From NCBI GenBank assembly GCA_013002285.1, contig JABDKJ010000033.1, positions 28,410 through 92,409 of the forward strand: a stretch of 64,000 nucleotides of DNA. Reading direction: 5' to 3'. The notes under the pieces were generated by a model, which saw only the letters and a program-made list of their open reading frames with translations, was not told the origin of the DNA and ran no database searches. This document shows, one piece after another, positions 9,308 through 19,369 of this stretch (positions are counted from its first letter, which is position 1; the number at the start of each line of letters is the position of its first letter). The translations under genes were made by a program, and so were the position numbers. The stretch is from Flavobacteriales bacterium (GTDB lineage Bacteria > Bacteroidota > Bacteroidia > Flavobacteriales > JABDKJ01).

Positions 9308-9751
9308 GTGAACAACTATAAAAAGATCTGGTCTCTCATTCCATTGGTCATTATTGTGTCCTATGGACTGATACCTCTTATTGGTGATGGCGGACCTGAA
9401 AATTGGTTCTTGGGTAAACGAACTATTCTCGTTTTCCTTATGTGCGGTTTCATTTTTATTTCTGGTATCGGATATTATGTAAACAGGAAAAAGCTATTTG
9501 GTAAAAAGTTGATAAGCACTCACATTTGGACTACATTCATTGGTTTCGCAGCCATATTGATATCCATTTTGGGTTACTATTATTATGACGTCTCTATTTT
9601 TCAAAATGGTTTAGAAGCCGAACATTTTCATAACCAACAGACAAACTTTGTCATATTGGTTTTTCTCGCTGCAGCCCTTATCGTTGTTGGTCTTTGTGTT
9701 TACATGATCAACCTAGTTATGTCAAACTTCTCAGAAGATATTGAAGAATGA
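9308..9751 (+). CDS. hypothetical four-helix membrane protein
   Basis: A 147-residue protein with four predicted membrane helices at about residues 8-26, 39-58, 72-94 and 113-140. The start is GTG at 9308, followed by NNYKKIWSL and the first helix. Its last codons overlap the start of the next gene by four bases (ATGA), so it is translationally coupled to the cyclase-family gene. No family recognised. Confidence 0.7.
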   Translation: MNNYKKIWSLIPLVIIVSYGLIPLIGDGGPENWFLGKRTILVFLMCGFIFISGIGYYVNRKKLFGKKLISTHIWTTFIGFAAILISILGYYYYDVSIFQNGLEAEHFHNQQTNFVILVFLAAALIVVGLCVYMINLVMSNFSEDIEE

Positions 9752-10521
9752 TCGCAGAAATAGAACATAATGGCAAGAGATACGAAGTAGACCTTGACAA
9801 GCCAATAGACATCTCTATTCCGCTGAGAGCGGAAGACGACAATCCTAAAGCTTGGTATGTAGATAAACCTACGATAACCCCTGTACAGGGAGATAGTTTT
9901 GTTGGCTCCGTTGAAAAAGGAGGGTCAGTAAATTTTAGGGACATTACTTTCAATCCGCATGGTCACGGAACGCATACAGAATGCGTTGGGCATATTTCAA
10001 GTGAAGTATTCTCAATAAACAGACATTTAAAGAAATTCTTTGTTATCGCCAAAGTCATTACGATCGAGCCGGAAATATTAGGAAATGATGAAGGTGAACA
10101 CAGAAAAAAAGGTGATAGGGTTATTACGCGACATCAAGTGGAAAAGGTATTTAATGGAGACAAATTTGAAGCTGTGATCATTCGCACTTTGCCCAACGAT
10201 GCAAGTAAATTGATCCGCCAATATTCTTCAACAAATTTTCCTTACATGAATGAAAATGCTGCAGCAATTTTAAAGGAACACGATATCAAACATCTTTTGA
10301 TAGATCTTCCTTCGATCGACAGAGAAGAAGATGGAGGAAAGTTACTGGCGCATCATGCATTTTGGAATTATCCGGAACATGCCAGAATGGATGCAACGAT
10401 CACAGAATTCATTTATGTGAAAGATGACATTGAAGACGGAACCTATCTACTCAATATACAGATCGCGCCATTTGTAAATGACGCTACGCCTAGTAAGCCC
10501 ATACTTTATGCTATGCAATGA
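9748..10521 (+). CDS. cyclase / arylformamidase-family hydrolase
   Basis: A 257-residue protein of the cyclase family (KynB-type, PF04199). The metal-binding signature is HGHGTHTECVGH at about residues 71-82, matching the HxGTHxD/E pattern of the family, with a further HH pair (LLAHHAFW) near the C-terminus. Family members hydrolyse N-formylkynurenine or related cyclic amides and esters, but there are no tryptophan-catabolism genes nearby, so the substrate is open. It overlaps both neighbours by four bases (ATGA), making a tight three-gene unit with the membrane protein and the YjbR-like gene. Confidence 0.85.
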   Translation: MIAEIEHNGKRYEVDLDKPIDISIPLRAEDDNPKAWYVDKPTITPVQGDSFVGSVEKGGSVNFRDITFNPHGHGTHTECVGHISSEVFSINRHLKKFFVIAKVITIEPEILGNDEGEHRKKGDRVITRHQVEKVFNGDKFEAVIIRTLPNDASKLIRQYSSTNFPYMNENAAAILKEHDIKHLLIDLPSIDREEDGGKLLAHHAFWNYPEHARMDATITEFIYVKDDIEDGTYLLNIQIAPFVNDATPSKPILYAMQ

Positions 10522-10862
10522 ATATTGAGGAATTAAGGACATATTGTATCTCAAAGGAATTTGCCACTGAATCATTTCCTTTTGACGAAAGCACGCTTGT
10601 TTTCAAGGTAGTCAAGATGTTTGCTTTGGTAAATATAGAAAAGAAGGAATTCATCAATCTAAAGAACGACCCTGATGAGAATTTAGAATTGAGAGCATCT
10701 TATGAAGGGATAAAACCTGGTTATCACATGAGCAAAAAGCATTGGAACAGTGTCTATTTCAATCATGATGTAGATGACGAACTATTAAAGAAATTGATCG
10801 ATACTTCTTATGAAATGATCCGGGCATCATTGACAAAAAAAGAAAGAGAAAACTTGAAATAA
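10518..10862 (+). CDS. MmcQ/YjbR-family protein
   Basis: A 114-residue protein of the MmcQ/YjbR (CyaY-like DNA-binding fold) family. Diagnostic pieces are ESFPFDESTLVFKV near the start, MFALVNIE, a LRASYEGIKPGYHMSKKHWNSV block and a C-terminal YEMIRASLTKK helix. The family is small, cytoplasmic and of uncertain role despite a suggested DNA-binding fold. Start ATG overlaps the stop of the cyclase gene by four bases. Confidence 0.85.
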   Translation: MNIEELRTYCISKEFATESFPFDESTLVFKVVKMFALVNIEKKEFINLKNDPDENLELRASYEGIKPGYHMSKKHWNSVYFNHDVDDELLKKLIDTSYEMIRASLTKKERENLK

Positions 10863-10901
10863 GAAGTTATCTCCGGTTGAAAAAAGACCTACCTTTAAGC
10901 A

Positions 10902-11468
10902 ATGCAATCGATCCTTAATTTCTTCAAGAAATATTTCCTAAGAGGGCTGCTATATACACTTCCAGTGGTAATAACGGTTTATACCGTGTATCTGGTTTTC
11001 GATTTCCTAGGCGGTCTCATCCCTGGAGGATACAAGATCTTGAATGTGATCATATTACTTGCATTTGTTACGTTCATGGGATTCTTGGGATCTTCACTTG
11101 TTGCTGAACCTATAAAGGATTATTTCCGGAATTTATTGGATCGAGCACCTCTATTGAAAACTATTTATGCGGCCATAAGAGATCTTTTGTCTGCATTTGT
11201 AGGAGATAAGAAACGATTCGACAAACCTGTTTTAGTCAAAGTGAACAAGAATTCTGATCTGGAAAAACTAGGTTTCATTACAGGAGAAGACCTATCACAT
11301 CTTGGCATTGCTAGTGGTAAGGTTGCCGTATACCTTCCTCACTCTTATAACTTTTCCGGGAATTTGTTCATCGTTCCGATAGAGAACGTCACACCCATTG
11401 ACAAGCCGGCTTCAGAGGTTATGAAATACATTGTTTCCGGTGGAGTTGCAGATGTAGGCAATGAGTAA
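10902..11468 (+). CDS. DUF502-family inner-membrane protein
   Basis: A 188-residue protein with two membrane helices (about residues 10-33 and 42-66), then the conserved DUF502 features YAAIRDLLSAFVGDKKRFDKP and VYLPHSYNFSGNLFIVP. The family is widespread in bacteria and plants (COV/LCV-like) and of poorly known role. It overlaps the EamA transporter gene by eight bases, suggesting cotranscription. Confidence 0.88.
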   Translation: MQSILNFFKKYFLRGLLYTLPVVITVYTVYLVFDFLGGLIPGGYKILNVIILLAFVTFMGFLGSSLVAEPIKDYFRNLLDRAPLLKTIYAAIRDLLSAFVGDKKRFDKPVLVKVNKNSDLEKLGFITGEDLSHLGIASGKVAVYLPHSYNFSGNLFIVPIENVTPIDKPASEVMKYIVSGGVADVGNE

Positions 11469-12360
11469 GAAGCTAAAGAATTTATTAATTCTTCATGGAA
11501 CTGTTATCATTTTCGGATACACTGGAATATGGGGAAAGCTTATTTCCATAGAAGCCATTCCTTTGGTTTGGTGGCGGATCCTCATAGCTATTGCAAGCAT
11601 ATTTCTTTTTTTAGTTCTGAGTAAGAAATTAGGTATTCCTGACAGAAAAATGCTCGTTAAATTTTGTCTAGTCGGAGGAGCGATCGCTGTACATTGGATC
11701 ACCTTTTTCGCAGCCATAAAAGTCTCTAACGTCTCTGTAGCACTGGCTGTTATGGCAAGCGCAGCATTTTTTACCTCAGTTCTAGACCCTTTGATATCAG
11801 GGAAAAAATTCATTCGATATGAAGCGATCCTAGGGCTGATAACGATCTTTGGGATCACGATCATTTTTGGTTTTGAGTTCAGATACTTCATGGGCATCTT
11901 GTTAGCTCTTTGCTCTGCTTTCCTAGCTGCCTTATTCACCGTAATAAATGGTCAATTCATTCAAAAGAATGATAGCTACACCATTACCTTTTGGGAAATG
12001 ATAGGGGGCTTCGTAGCAGTCAGTATATTTCTGTTTGCTCAGGATGGCTACACCGCTGATCTCTTTAAACTCTCCTTGTCAGATCTTAAATACTTGTTAT
12101 TACTAGGTGTTTTAGCAACGACTATAGGTTTCATAGCAAGTGTAAAAGTGATGGAGGTATTGTCACCTTTCACAGTAGCATTGACGGTTAACTTGGAACC
12201 TGTTTATGCTATCATTCTTGCACTTATCTATTTTGGGGATAGCGAAAGTATGTCTTGGCAATTCTATGTTGGAACGATCATTATTCTTGGAACGATCTTC
12301 CTGAACACATATTTGAAACGGAAAAAAGAAGCTAAAACAGGAATTAAAAGTCAGGTCTGA
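11461..12360 (+). CDS. EamA-family (DMT superfamily) transporter
   Basis: A 299-residue protein with ten hydrophobic helices arranged as two EamA repeats, the second repeat beginning near residue 150. Conserved signs include PLVWWRILIA in helix 2 and an LEPVYAIILALIYFGD stretch in the second repeat. DMT transporters export metabolites such as amino acids or nucleosides; the substrate here is not predictable. Overlaps the DUF502 gene by eight bases at the 5' end and the convergent aldo/keto reductase by 17 bases at the 3' end. Confidence 0.9.
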   Translation: MSKKLKNLLILHGTVIIFGYTGIWGKLISIEAIPLVWWRILIAIASIFLFLVLSKKLGIPDRKMLVKFCLVGGAIAVHWITFFAAIKVSNVSVALAVMASAAFFTSVLDPLISGKKFIRYEAILGLITIFGITIIFGFEFRYFMGILLALCSAFLAALFTVINGQFIQKNDSYTITFWEMIGGFVAVSIFLFAQDGYTADLFKLSLSDLKYLLLLGVLATTIGFIASVKVMEVLSPFTVALTVNLEPVYAIILALIYFGDSESMSWQFYVGTIIILGTIFLNTYLKRKKEAKTGIKSQV

Positions 12361-13327
12361 CCGGAACATTGTCCAAGATCTCATCGATCTTTTCCATTAC
12401 CTGTTCATCAAGTTTATCTACAACTTCAATGGCTTTTAAATTCTCTTCCAACTGTGAAGTTTTCGAAGCTCCTAGAATAACCGTACTTACATTCTCGTTT
12501 TTCAAGCACCAGGCCAAGGCAAGTAACGGCATTGTTGTACCGATATCGCCAGCTAAGGCTGTGAGCTTCTTGACTTTCTCTACTCGTTCTTCAAAAAGGT
12601 TTTTGTCCTTAAGCCATTCAAGTCCTTCCATGGTCAAACGGGTCTCTTCCTTTATCCCATCGTTATACTTCCCCGAAAGAACTCCTGAAGCCAATGGCGA
12701 CCAAATGGTTGTTCCCATGCCTACTGTTTTAAAGATCTGATCATACTCTACTTCCAACTTGTCTCGCCTGAACATATTATATTCAGGCTGCTCCATGACA
12801 GGTCCGATCAAATGGTTCTTTTCTGCGTACATATGTGCCTCCATGATCTCCTGTGCACTCCATTCTGAGGTTCCCCAATAGAGGATCTTCCCCTGTTGAA
12901 TGAGATTATGCATGGTCCAAACGGTTTCTTCTATTGGAGTGTTCTTGTCTGGTCTATGACAGAAATAGAGGTCTAAATAATCAACGTTCAACCTTTTCAT
13001 TGCTGCCTCACAAGCTTCAACTACGTGCTTTCTATGCAGACCAACTTGAGTTGGAAGTTTTCCTCCTGCACCCCAAAAGACCTTAGATGAAACGATGTAA
13101 GTATCTCTTGCCCATCCCTTCTTCTTTAGGATATTTCCCATAACACGTTCAGATTCTCCGCGGGAATAGATCTCTGCATTGTCAAAAAAATTGATGCCAT
13201 TTTCATATGCGATATCCATCAGTTTTTCTGAGATATCATCACCAATTTGCTTTCCGAAAGTAAGCCAGGAACCAAGAGATAAACGACTTACTTGCAAACC
13301 CGCTTTTCCTAATCGTTGATAGATCAT
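12344..13327 (-). CDS. aldo/keto reductase (potassium-channel beta-subunit type)
   Basis: A 327-residue NADPH-dependent oxidoreductase with a TIM-barrel pattern. The four catalytic positions are visible: Asp and Tyr in FFDNAEIYSRGESE, Lys in IVSSKVFWG, and His in LDLYFCHRPD. A C-terminal VIPGAS-like VILGASKTSQLEENL binds the nucleotide phosphate. Sequence is closest in feel to the Kv-beta/YghZ group (AKR6 or AKR14). Substrate unknown. Converges on the EamA gene with a 17-base overlap and diverges from the carbonic-anhydrase-like gene. Confidence 0.92.
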   Translation of the reverse strand: MIYQRLGKAGLQVSRLSLGSWLTFGKQIGDDISEKLMDIAYENGINFFDNAEIYSRGESERVMGNILKKKGWARDTYIVSSKVFWGAGGKLPTQVGLHRKHVVEACEAAMKRLNVDYLDLYFCHRPDKNTPIEETVWTMHNLIQQGKILYWGTSEWSAQEIMEAHMYAEKNHLIGPVMEQPEYNMFRRDKLEVEYDQIFKTVGMGTTIWSPLASGVLSGKYNDGIKEETRLTMEGLEWLKDKNLFEERVEKVKKLTALAGDIGTTMPLLALAWCLKNENVSTVILGASKTSQLEENLKAIEVVDKLDEQVMEKIDEILDNVPVRPDF

Positions 13328-13391
13328 TGTTCTAATTTTATAATGGCAAATCTAAACATCTTCTTCAATGAACAATTGATATATTTAAGCC

Positions 13392-13904
13392 ATGGCAATG
13401 ATCAAATACTTAGGGAAACATAAACCCCAGATCGGTAAAAATACTTGGCTTGCAGAAACAGCAACAGTAATTGGTGAAGTAGAGATCGGAAAGGATTGTG
13501 GAGTTTGGTATGGAGCTGTTCTGCGCGGTGATGTTGGTCTCATTAAGATCGGCAATAGAACGAATATTCAAGACAATGCCGTATTGCATGGAACGGACAA
13601 AAAGTCTCTAACTGTGGTCGGTAACAATGTCACGATCGGACACAGAGCAATAGTTCATGGTTGCAAGATCGGTAACAATGTCCTGATAGGAATGGGTGCA
13701 ATAGTTCTAGACAATGCTGTGATCGAAGACAATTCCATTGTAGCTGCCGGAGCCGTTGTACTTGAAAAAACTGTTATAAAAAGCGGAACTATATACGCTG
13801 GCGTACCAGCCAAAGAGGTTAAAAAACTATATATTTCTGAAGTGCGCGAAATGAACCAAATGTCTGCTTCCCATTATGTTCTCAAAAAAGAAGAACACCG
13901 TTAA
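13392..13904 (+). CDS. gamma-carbonic-anhydrase-family protein
   Basis: A 170-residue left-handed beta-helix protein built of hexapeptide repeats. The family signature RGDVGLIKIGNRTNIQDNAVLHG is present, and three histidines (in AVLHG, TIGHRAIVHG) are placed as in zinc-binding gamma-CA/YrdA/PaaY proteins. Many such proteins have no proven carbonic anhydrase activity. Two in-frame ATGs lie six bases apart at the start; the first is taken. Its stop abuts the stop of murI with no base between them. Confidence 0.92.
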   Translation: MAMIKYLGKHKPQIGKNTWLAETATVIGEVEIGKDCGVWYGAVLRGDVGLIKIGNRTNIQDNAVLHGTDKKSLTVVGNNVTIGHRAIVHGCKIGNNVLIGMGAIVLDNAVIEDNSIVAAGAVVLEKTVIKSGTIYAGVPAKEVKKLYISEVREMNQMSASHYVLKKEEHR

Positions 13905-14711
13905 TTATTTCCAAAGATCCAACTTCTTTAAGGATATGCCTTGTTTAAAAAAGACTTTTGTGCTCTTATCGAAAGACTCGGTGAGGTCCGAAACATAAAA
14001 GCTATCTTTTGCAGAGGATCTTTTCGAAAGAAGGCCATTCTCACTCAAATAAGACTTCACTTTCTCAGCGGTTTTCTGAGCTGAATCAATGACCTCGATA
14101 TCGTCATTGTATACTTCCTTGATCTCTCTTTTTATCAAAGGATAATGGGTACACCCTAGGATGATCGCATCAATATTCTGGAAGGTCTTTTTATCCAAAT
14201 AAGCTCTAATGATCGTCTTTGAAATATTATTATTAAAAAAGCCTTCTTCGACCATAGGTGCTAAAAGAGGAGTAGCATTGGAAGTAACTTTGAGTTTCGG
14301 ATTCAGCTTTTCTATTCGCTTTACGTATACTCTTGAATTTATGGTTCCCTTAGTACCAATAACTCCTACTTTCCCTTTCTTGAATTTTTTTGCTACGTAT
14401 TCAGCTGTAGGGTTGATCACATCTATAACCTCTACCCTGCCTTTCAAATGAGCCCTTAAACTCGCATAAGCATGTGCAGAAGCCGTATTGCAAGCAATAA
14501 CGATCAACTTCACCTTTTTCTTCAAGAGCATTTCTGCTATCGTCTTACTCCAATTTCTAATTGCTACGGGAGACTTATCACCATAGGGTAAGTGAGCCGT
14601 ATCCCCGAAATATATAAGGCGCTCCAATGGTAATAGCTTACGAATTGCTTTGGCAACGGTAAGTCCTCCGATACCCGAATCAAAAATCCCTATAGCATGT
14701 TTTGAGTTCAT
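13905..14711 (-). CDS. murI: glutamate racemase
   Basis: A 268-residue enzyme converting L- to D-glutamate for peptidoglycan. Hallmarks are GIFDSGIGGLTVAKAI at the N-terminus and the two catalytic cysteines in ACNTASAHAY and GCTHYPL. It is the last gene of the minus-strand envelope cluster, but a terminator separates it from ompH, so it may have a separate promoter or depend on read-through. This bamA-ompH-ompH-murI order is common in Bacteroidota. Confidence 0.96.
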   Translation of the reverse strand: MNSKHAIGIFDSGIGGLTVAKAIRKLLPLERLIYFGDTAHLPYGDKSPVAIRNWSKTIAEMLLKKKVKLIVIACNTASAHAYASLRAHLKGRVEVIDVINPTAEYVAKKFKKGKVGVIGTKGTINSRVYVKRIEKLNPKLKVTSNATPLLAPMVEEGFFNNNISKTIIRAYLDKKTFQNIDAIILGCTHYPLIKREIKEVYNDDIEVIDSAQKTAEKVKSYLSENGLLSKRSSAKDSFYVSDLTESFDKSTKVFFKQGISLKKLDLWK

Positions 14712-14716
14712 TGCAT

Positions 14717-14756
14717 AAAAAAAGTCATTCCAAAAATAGATCTTGAAATGACTTTT
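14717..14756 (-). terminator. intrinsic terminator after the uppS-bamA-ompH operon
   Basis: Read on the minus strand, a perfect 10-base stem (AAAAGTCATT / AATGACTTTT) with a 17-base loop is followed by a run of seven T. It lies 22 bases after the second ompH stop and just before the murI start. Confidence 0.8.
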
Positions 14757-14778
14757 ACAATTTTATATTAGCTTTCCT

Positions 14779-15282
14779 TTACTCCAAGCCTAGGTTGGCT
14801 TTCACCAAAGGAGCAATATCTTCTCCACCATCAAAATAGACCACAACACCAGTGCTTGTGTCCAAAATGTATGAAAAACCATTCGCCTTTGCCACAGCAT
14901 TTATTGCATCTTGAACCTGAGTTAACATTGGGGTAATAAGCTCTTGCTCCATTGCAGCAATGTCTTGTCTTGCTTGGTTCTCTGCATTTTGGATCCTTCC
15001 TTCCATTTCCAAGATCTGGGTTTGCAATGAAGACCTTTCAGTTTGAGTTGCATCACTAGGTAGATCCTGATATTTCTGAGCAGAAGATTGATATTCTGCG
15101 TACATCGCTTCTATCATTTTCTGCTTTTCAGCAGCAAAATCCTGTGCTTTTTTCTCAGCATCGATTCTTGCTGGTAATGCAGCTAGGATCTCCTGACTGT
15201 TAATGTGACCAAGCTTCGATTGCGCGATAGCTGCGGTACTAAATGTGCTTATTAAAGCAAAAAGTAAAAATATGCGTTTCAT
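14779..15282 (-). CDS. OmpH/Skp-family periplasmic chaperone (second copy)
   Basis: A 167-residue OmpH/Skp protein. The frame can be extended to 15300, but the ATG at 15282 (MKRIFLLFALISTFSTAAIAQ) gives a clean signal peptide cleaved after AIA and is preferred. The mature part starts with LGHINSQEILAALP, then a long Lys/Glu-rich coiled coil (about 40-110) and a C-terminal YILDTSTGVVVYFD strand. Skp-type chaperones carry unfolded outer-membrane proteins across the periplasm to BamA, encoded two genes upstream. Terminator follows. Confidence 0.93.
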   Translation of the reverse strand: MKRIFLLFALISTFSTAAIAQSKLGHINSQEILAALPARIDAEKKAQDFAAEKQKMIEAMYAEYQSSAQKYQDLPSDATQTERSSLQTQILEMEGRIQNAENQARQDIAAMEQELITPMLTQVQDAINAVAKANGFSYILDTSTGVVVYFDGGEDIAPLVKANLGLE

Positions 15283-15302
15283 GTTCAAATGTAATTTCAA
15301 TG

Positions 15303-15947
15303 TTATTTTCTTCTTTCTATTGAGTTGTTCCCACCTCTATCTCCACCGCCATCAGTTGACCTGTCTTCAGTTTTGCTTTCGGTAGAACTTTTTTCCTCTT
15401 TTTTATCATCTCCTTGACCAGGTTTATCACCTGGTCTCAGACCTAATTTTCTTAATATCTTATCGCTTTTGTCATACTTCACATTCGCGTATAGTACGTT
15501 GGATTTACCTGCAGCTTTGTCGAAAACGAACATATATCCACCTTCACTTGCATATTCTCTGATGGCATCAAAGATCTGTTGTTGAACTGGCTGTATTAGT
15601 TGCTGTCTTTTCTTAAAAAGGTCTCCCTCTACACCAAATCTTTGTTGTTGCAACATCCTAGCGTCTTGTTTCTGCTTTTCTATCTCTTCTTCTCTGCTTC
15701 GCTTCATCTCTTCTGTAAGCAATACCGCTTCAGCTTGGTATGCAGCTACAAGTCTTTCAATAGTTGCGTATTTCACCTCTATCTCCTCTTGCCATTCTCC
15801 AGAGACTCTGTCTAACTCCTCTTGAGCATCAATATACTCTTGCATGTGTTCAAGGATATATTTGGTGTCAACAGCACAATATTTTTGAGCATTCATACCA
15901 AAAGCAGTGAATAGGGCTATAAAGGCTATTACAAGACTTCTTTTCAT
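15303..15947 (-). CDS. OmpH/Skp-family periplasmic chaperone (first copy)
   Basis: A 214-residue OmpH/Skp protein with a signal peptide (MKRSLVIAFIALFTAFGMNA), a CAVDTKYILEHM start to the mature chain, a coiled-coil arm (about residues 40-125) and a FVFDKAAGKSNVLYAN strand. Compared with the downstream copy it carries an extra ~40-residue tail rich in Asp, Lys, Ser and Gly. It follows bamA by 40 bases and is presumably cotranscribed with it. Confidence 0.93.
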   Translation of the reverse strand: MKRSLVIAFIALFTAFGMNAQKYCAVDTKYILEHMQEYIDAQEELDRVSGEWQEEIEVKYATIERLVAAYQAEAVLLTEEMKRSREEEIEKQKQDARMLQQQRFGVEGDLFKKRQQLIQPVQQQIFDAIREYASEGGYMFVFDKAAGKSNVLYANVKYDKSDKILRKLGLRPGDKPGQGDDKKEEKSSTESKTEDRSTDGGGDRGGNNSIERRK

Positions 15948-15987
15948 AAGTGATTTCTAAAGGGACAGCGAATTTATCATTTTTCGA

Positions 15988-18537
15988 CTACAGTTCTCCA
16001 AGATTCGTGCCAATAGTAAAGTGGAACTGGCTTCTAGGCATCCCTAAATTGGTAGGGATATCATCGAATCTCCATCCGTAGTCAAGCCCTAAAAGACCGA
16101 ACATTGGCAGGAAGATCCTCATTCCAAAACCTGCAGACTTATTAAGCTCAAACGGATTATAACTGTCAAAATTGCTCCAAGTATTTCCAGCCTCTGCAAA
16201 TCCTAACATGTATATAGTTGCATTAGGATTCAATGACAATGGATACCTCAACTCAGTCGTATATTTAGAGATGAAAGTTGATCCTGTAGTCGGTGAAATT
16301 GAATTGTCATCATATCCTCTGAGGGCAATGATCTCCCTTCCATCTAATTGAAATCCTGTAAGGGCACTTCCTCCCAAATAAAACCTTTCGAAAGGTGAAT
16401 CTCCAATATCTCTATTGTAATGACCTAAATAACCATGTCCAGTTTTAGCATAAAGGACCAAAGACCTGCTTGCTTTATCGCTATAAGAATCATCTCCACT
16501 TCCCGCAAGCGTGGTATACCATGCGGAAGTAAATTTCCATTTGTGATATTCAAGCCACTTGAATTTCTCTTGATCTGTAGCATTGGCAAAATCTTTATTT
16601 GGGCTAAATAAGGCTGAATAGGGTAATGTTGCTTTAAGTGACAACGAAACGTCAGACCCATAGGTTGGGAATATTGGTGCACTTACAGAATTTCTCGAAA
16701 GAGATAATTGGATCGATGCATTGTTTGAAACACCTGAAGCGAAAGTGAATACATTGCCAAAATTGTTGAGATCATAATATTGATAAGCAGCTGCTGCACG
16801 AAATACAAACCAGTCATCGGGTCTTTGCCATCTTTGTCCAAAACCAACAGTTAATCCGGTAATACTTAGATCTCTTCTATCCGGATTTGGAATAGTTCCA
16901 TCAGAAGTGTTCAAGTTTTTTGACACACCATTTGTTTGAACTGAATGTTGTAGGGATACTGAAAAAGAATTTGGCTTCTTTCCGCCTAGCCATGGTTCAA
17001 CGAAAGACAGAGTATATGCCTGGTAAAATTGACCATTCGATTGAGCTCTTATCGAAAGCCTTTGCCCATCACCTTTAGGCACAGGTCTCCATGCGCCTTT
17101 GGTAAACATATTCCTAAGGCTAAAATTATTGAATGAAAGCCCGAGGGTTCCTACCACTCTCCCTGCTCCCCAACCACCGGAAAGCTCTATTTGATCAGAA
17201 GGACGTTCAACAACAGTATATTCAATATCGACCGTTCCGTCCTGCGGGTTTTGTTTAGGGTTCACCCCAAATTGTTCGGGATCAAAATAACCGAGATTTG
17301 AAAGTTCTCGCTGAGTCCTGATGATCGCACTTCGATTAAATAGATCACCAGGTTTGGTCCTGATTTCACGCATGATCACGTGATCATTTGTGATGGTATT
17401 TCCAGCAATTGTGACATTTCTAATTCGGTACTGTTTCCCTTCATATATCCTTACTTCTATGTCAATGGAATCGCCATCTACCTGCACTTCTACGGGCGTT
17501 GCATTGAAGGATAAATATCCATTATCGAGATACAATGAACTCACATCTCCCCCGGTTGGGCTTTGGAACAATCGCTGCTGTAGTTTTGTCTCATTGTAGA
17601 TCTCGCCATAAGCGATACCTAGTCGCTGGTTCAACTGATCATCTGTATAAATAGAATTTCCTAACCATGAGATATCTCTGAAATAGAACTGCTTATCCTC
17701 AAGGATCGAAAGTCGAATATTTATGGTCTCTTCATCATGATCCCAAATGGTATCGGATAGGATCTTCACATTTCGATAACCGTTCTTATTGAACATGGCG
17801 ATCAGACTTTGCTTATCTTCTTTAAAATTACCCTCAGTGAACTTTGATCTTTTAAAAACCCTGTACCACTTCTTTTCCTTGGTATTGGACATCGTTCGCT
17901 TTAGCTTTACGTCTGAAAATGCTTCTATACCCAGGAAACTGATGTCGTTGATCTTGATCTTGTTTCCTTTCTTGACATAGAAATCCAACACATCGCCAAA
18001 AGCATTTTGCGCAATGGTGTCTTTCCACTGTTCAGTCCTTACAGTAGTGTTCAAATAGCCCTTGGCTATGTAGTAATTACGAACAGTATTCTTCGCTCTG
18101 GCAATGAGGTCTTCATTAATGATCTTTCCTCTAACAAGGGTCAATTGCTCTCTTAAACTCTCGACATCAGACTTGCTAATTCCCTTAAAACCATACCGAG
18201 AAAGCCTTTCTCTCTCCGTTACTTTTATTGCTAGGAATATATCTTCTCCCCTTACATCCGCAGAAAAGACTTCAACATTTGCGAAAAGATCTTGCTTCCA
18301 TAGATTGCGTATTGCAGCACTGATCTTTTCTCCAGGAACCGTTATTTTCTCACCAACAGAAAGTCCAGAGAAGAGCTTTATGGCCTGCACATCTGTAGTT
18401 TCTGCACCGATCACAGAAATTCCACCTATAACGTATTCCTTTGGTGTTTTGAAATCGCTCTCTCCACCTAAAATGATCTGTGATGAGATCGTAAAGGAGA
18501 TAAACAGAAGTGTAAAAAGGCTAAGTAGTTTTTTCAA
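15988..18537 (-). CDS. bamA: outer-membrane protein assembly factor BamA
   Basis: An 849-residue Omp85 protein: signal peptide, then POTRA domains over about residues 30-430 (for example [21 protein letters not shown] and the [17 protein letters not shown] repeat end), then a C-terminal beta-barrel ending in [13 protein letters not shown]. BamA inserts beta-barrel proteins into the outer membrane. The start is TTG at 18537, overlapping the uppS stop by four bases (TTGA), and is the only choice that gives the [15 protein letters not shown] signal. Linked to two Skp genes and uppS in one operon. Confidence 0.96.
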   Translation of the reverse strand: MKKLLSLFTLLFISFTISSQIILGGESDFKTPKEYVIGGISVIGAETTDVQAIKLFSGLSVGEKITVPGEKISAAIRNLWKQDLFANVEVFSADVRGEDIFLAIKVTERERLSRYGFKGISKSDVESLREQLTLVRGKIINEDLIARAKNTVRNYYIAKGYLNTTVRTEQWKDTIAQNAFGDVLDFYVKKGNKIKINDISFLGIEAFSDVKLKRTMSNTKEKKWYRVFKRSKFTEGNFKEDKQSLIAMFNKNGYRNVKILSDTIWDHDEETINIRLSILEDKQFYFRDISWLGNSIYTDDQLNQRLGIAYGEIYNETKLQQRLFQSPTGGDVSSLYLDNGYLSFNATPVEVQVDGDSIDIEVRIYEGKQYRIRNVTIAGNTITNDHVIMREIRTKPGDLFNRSAIIRTQRELSNLGYFDPEQFGVNPKQNPQDGTVDIEYTVVERPSDQIELSGGWGAGRVVGTLGLSFNNFSLRNMFTKGAWRPVPKGDGQRLSIRAQSNGQFYQAYTLSFVEPWLGGKKPNSFSVSLQHSVQTNGVSKNLNTSDGTIPNPDRRDLSITGLTVGFGQRWQRPDDWFVFRAAAAYQYYDLNNFGNVFTFASGVSNNASIQLSLSRNSVSAPIFPTYGSDVSLSLKATLPYSALFSPNKDFANATDQEKFKWLEYHKWKFTSAWYTTLAGSGDDSYSDKASRSLVLYAKTGHGYLGHYNRDIGDSPFERFYLGGSALTGFQLDGREIIALRGYDDNSISPTTGSTFISKYTTELRYPLSLNPNATIYMLGFAEAGNTWSNFDSYNPFELNKSAGFGMRIFLPMFGLLGLDYGWRFDDIPTNLGMPRSQFHFTIGTNLGEL

Positions 18538-19280
18538 TTCTCTATTATTTGTTCGCTGGTCTTTCCGAATCTTCTTTCTCTGTTCTGATAAGAGATAACC
18601 GCTTTGTAAAATTCATTTTTCCTGAACTCAGGCCAGAATGTTTCCGTGAAATAGAGTTCCGCATATGCGATCTGCCAAAGCAAGAAATTGGAAATACGAT
18701 TTTCACCACTCGTCCTAATTAGTAGATCAGGATCTGGAAAGTTCTTTGTAGTCAAATGATCTGAAATGACTTTATCATTGATATCATTCGGTTCCAAAAT
18801 ACCCTTTTTCACCTTTTCTGAAATGCTTTTTATAGCATTGGTGATCTCCCATCTGGAACTATAACTCAACGCAAGTATCAGAGTAATATTATCGTTCTGT
18901 TTCGTCTTTTCTATTCCCTTTTTGAGAGCGGTTTGGCACTTTTCAGGAAGGTTCTCAATATCACCTATGGCTTCTAGTCGAACAGAATTTTCATGAAGTT
19001 CTTCAATTTCATTAATGATCGTTTCTACTAAAAGGTCCATTAAAGCATCTACTTCTTCTTTCGGTCTGTTCCAATTTTCAGTAGAAAATGCATATAGGGT
19101 CAAGTACTTAACTCCTAGTTCCCGGGCAGTTTTTAACGACTCCCGAACTGAATCCACTCCATTTAAATGACCAAAAACCCGGTCTTCGCCCCTGCTCTTA
19201 GCCCATCTTCCATTGCCATCCATAATAATGGCAACATGCTGGGGTATATTGTTCTTGTCTATTTGATGTTTTAACTCCAT
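18534..19280 (-). CDS. uppS: undecaprenyl diphosphate synthase
   Basis: A 248-residue cis-prenyltransferase that makes the C55 carrier lipid for peptidoglycan and O-antigen. The [10 protein letters not shown] motif holds the catalytic Asp; [11 protein letters not shown] and the C-terminal RTSGE...[12 protein letters not shown]...WPEF block are all present. The gene overlaps bamA by four bases, so the two are translationally coupled. Confidence 0.97.
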   Translation of the reverse strand: MELKHQIDKNNIPQHVAIIMDGNGRWAKSRGEDRVFGHLNGVDSVRESLKTARELGVKYLTLYAFSTENWNRPKEEVDALMDLLVETIINEIEELHENSVRLEAIGDIENLPEKCQTALKKGIEKTKQNDNITLILALSYSSRWEITNAIKSISEKVKKGILEPNDINDKVISDHLTTKNFPDPDLLIRTSGENRISNFLLWQIAYAELYFTETFWPEFRKNEFYKAVISYQNRERRFGKTSEQIIEN

Positions 19281-19369
19281 GAATTGACCAAATGCTCAGC
19301 AAAATTAGGATAATCTACTGCTGATAAAACTATTTTAAGGTAAAAATGAGTTAAAGGTTGTTAAGTAGG

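Noticed and set aside
11493..11939. A 148-codon minus-strand frame.
   Set aside because: It is fully inside the EamA transporter gene, whose hydrophobic helices and DMT repeats are clear; long antisense frames over membrane-protein genes are common.
14779..15300. Starting the second ompH at 15300.
   Set aside because: The extra residues MKLHLN displace the signal peptide; the ATG at 15282 gives a standard signal.
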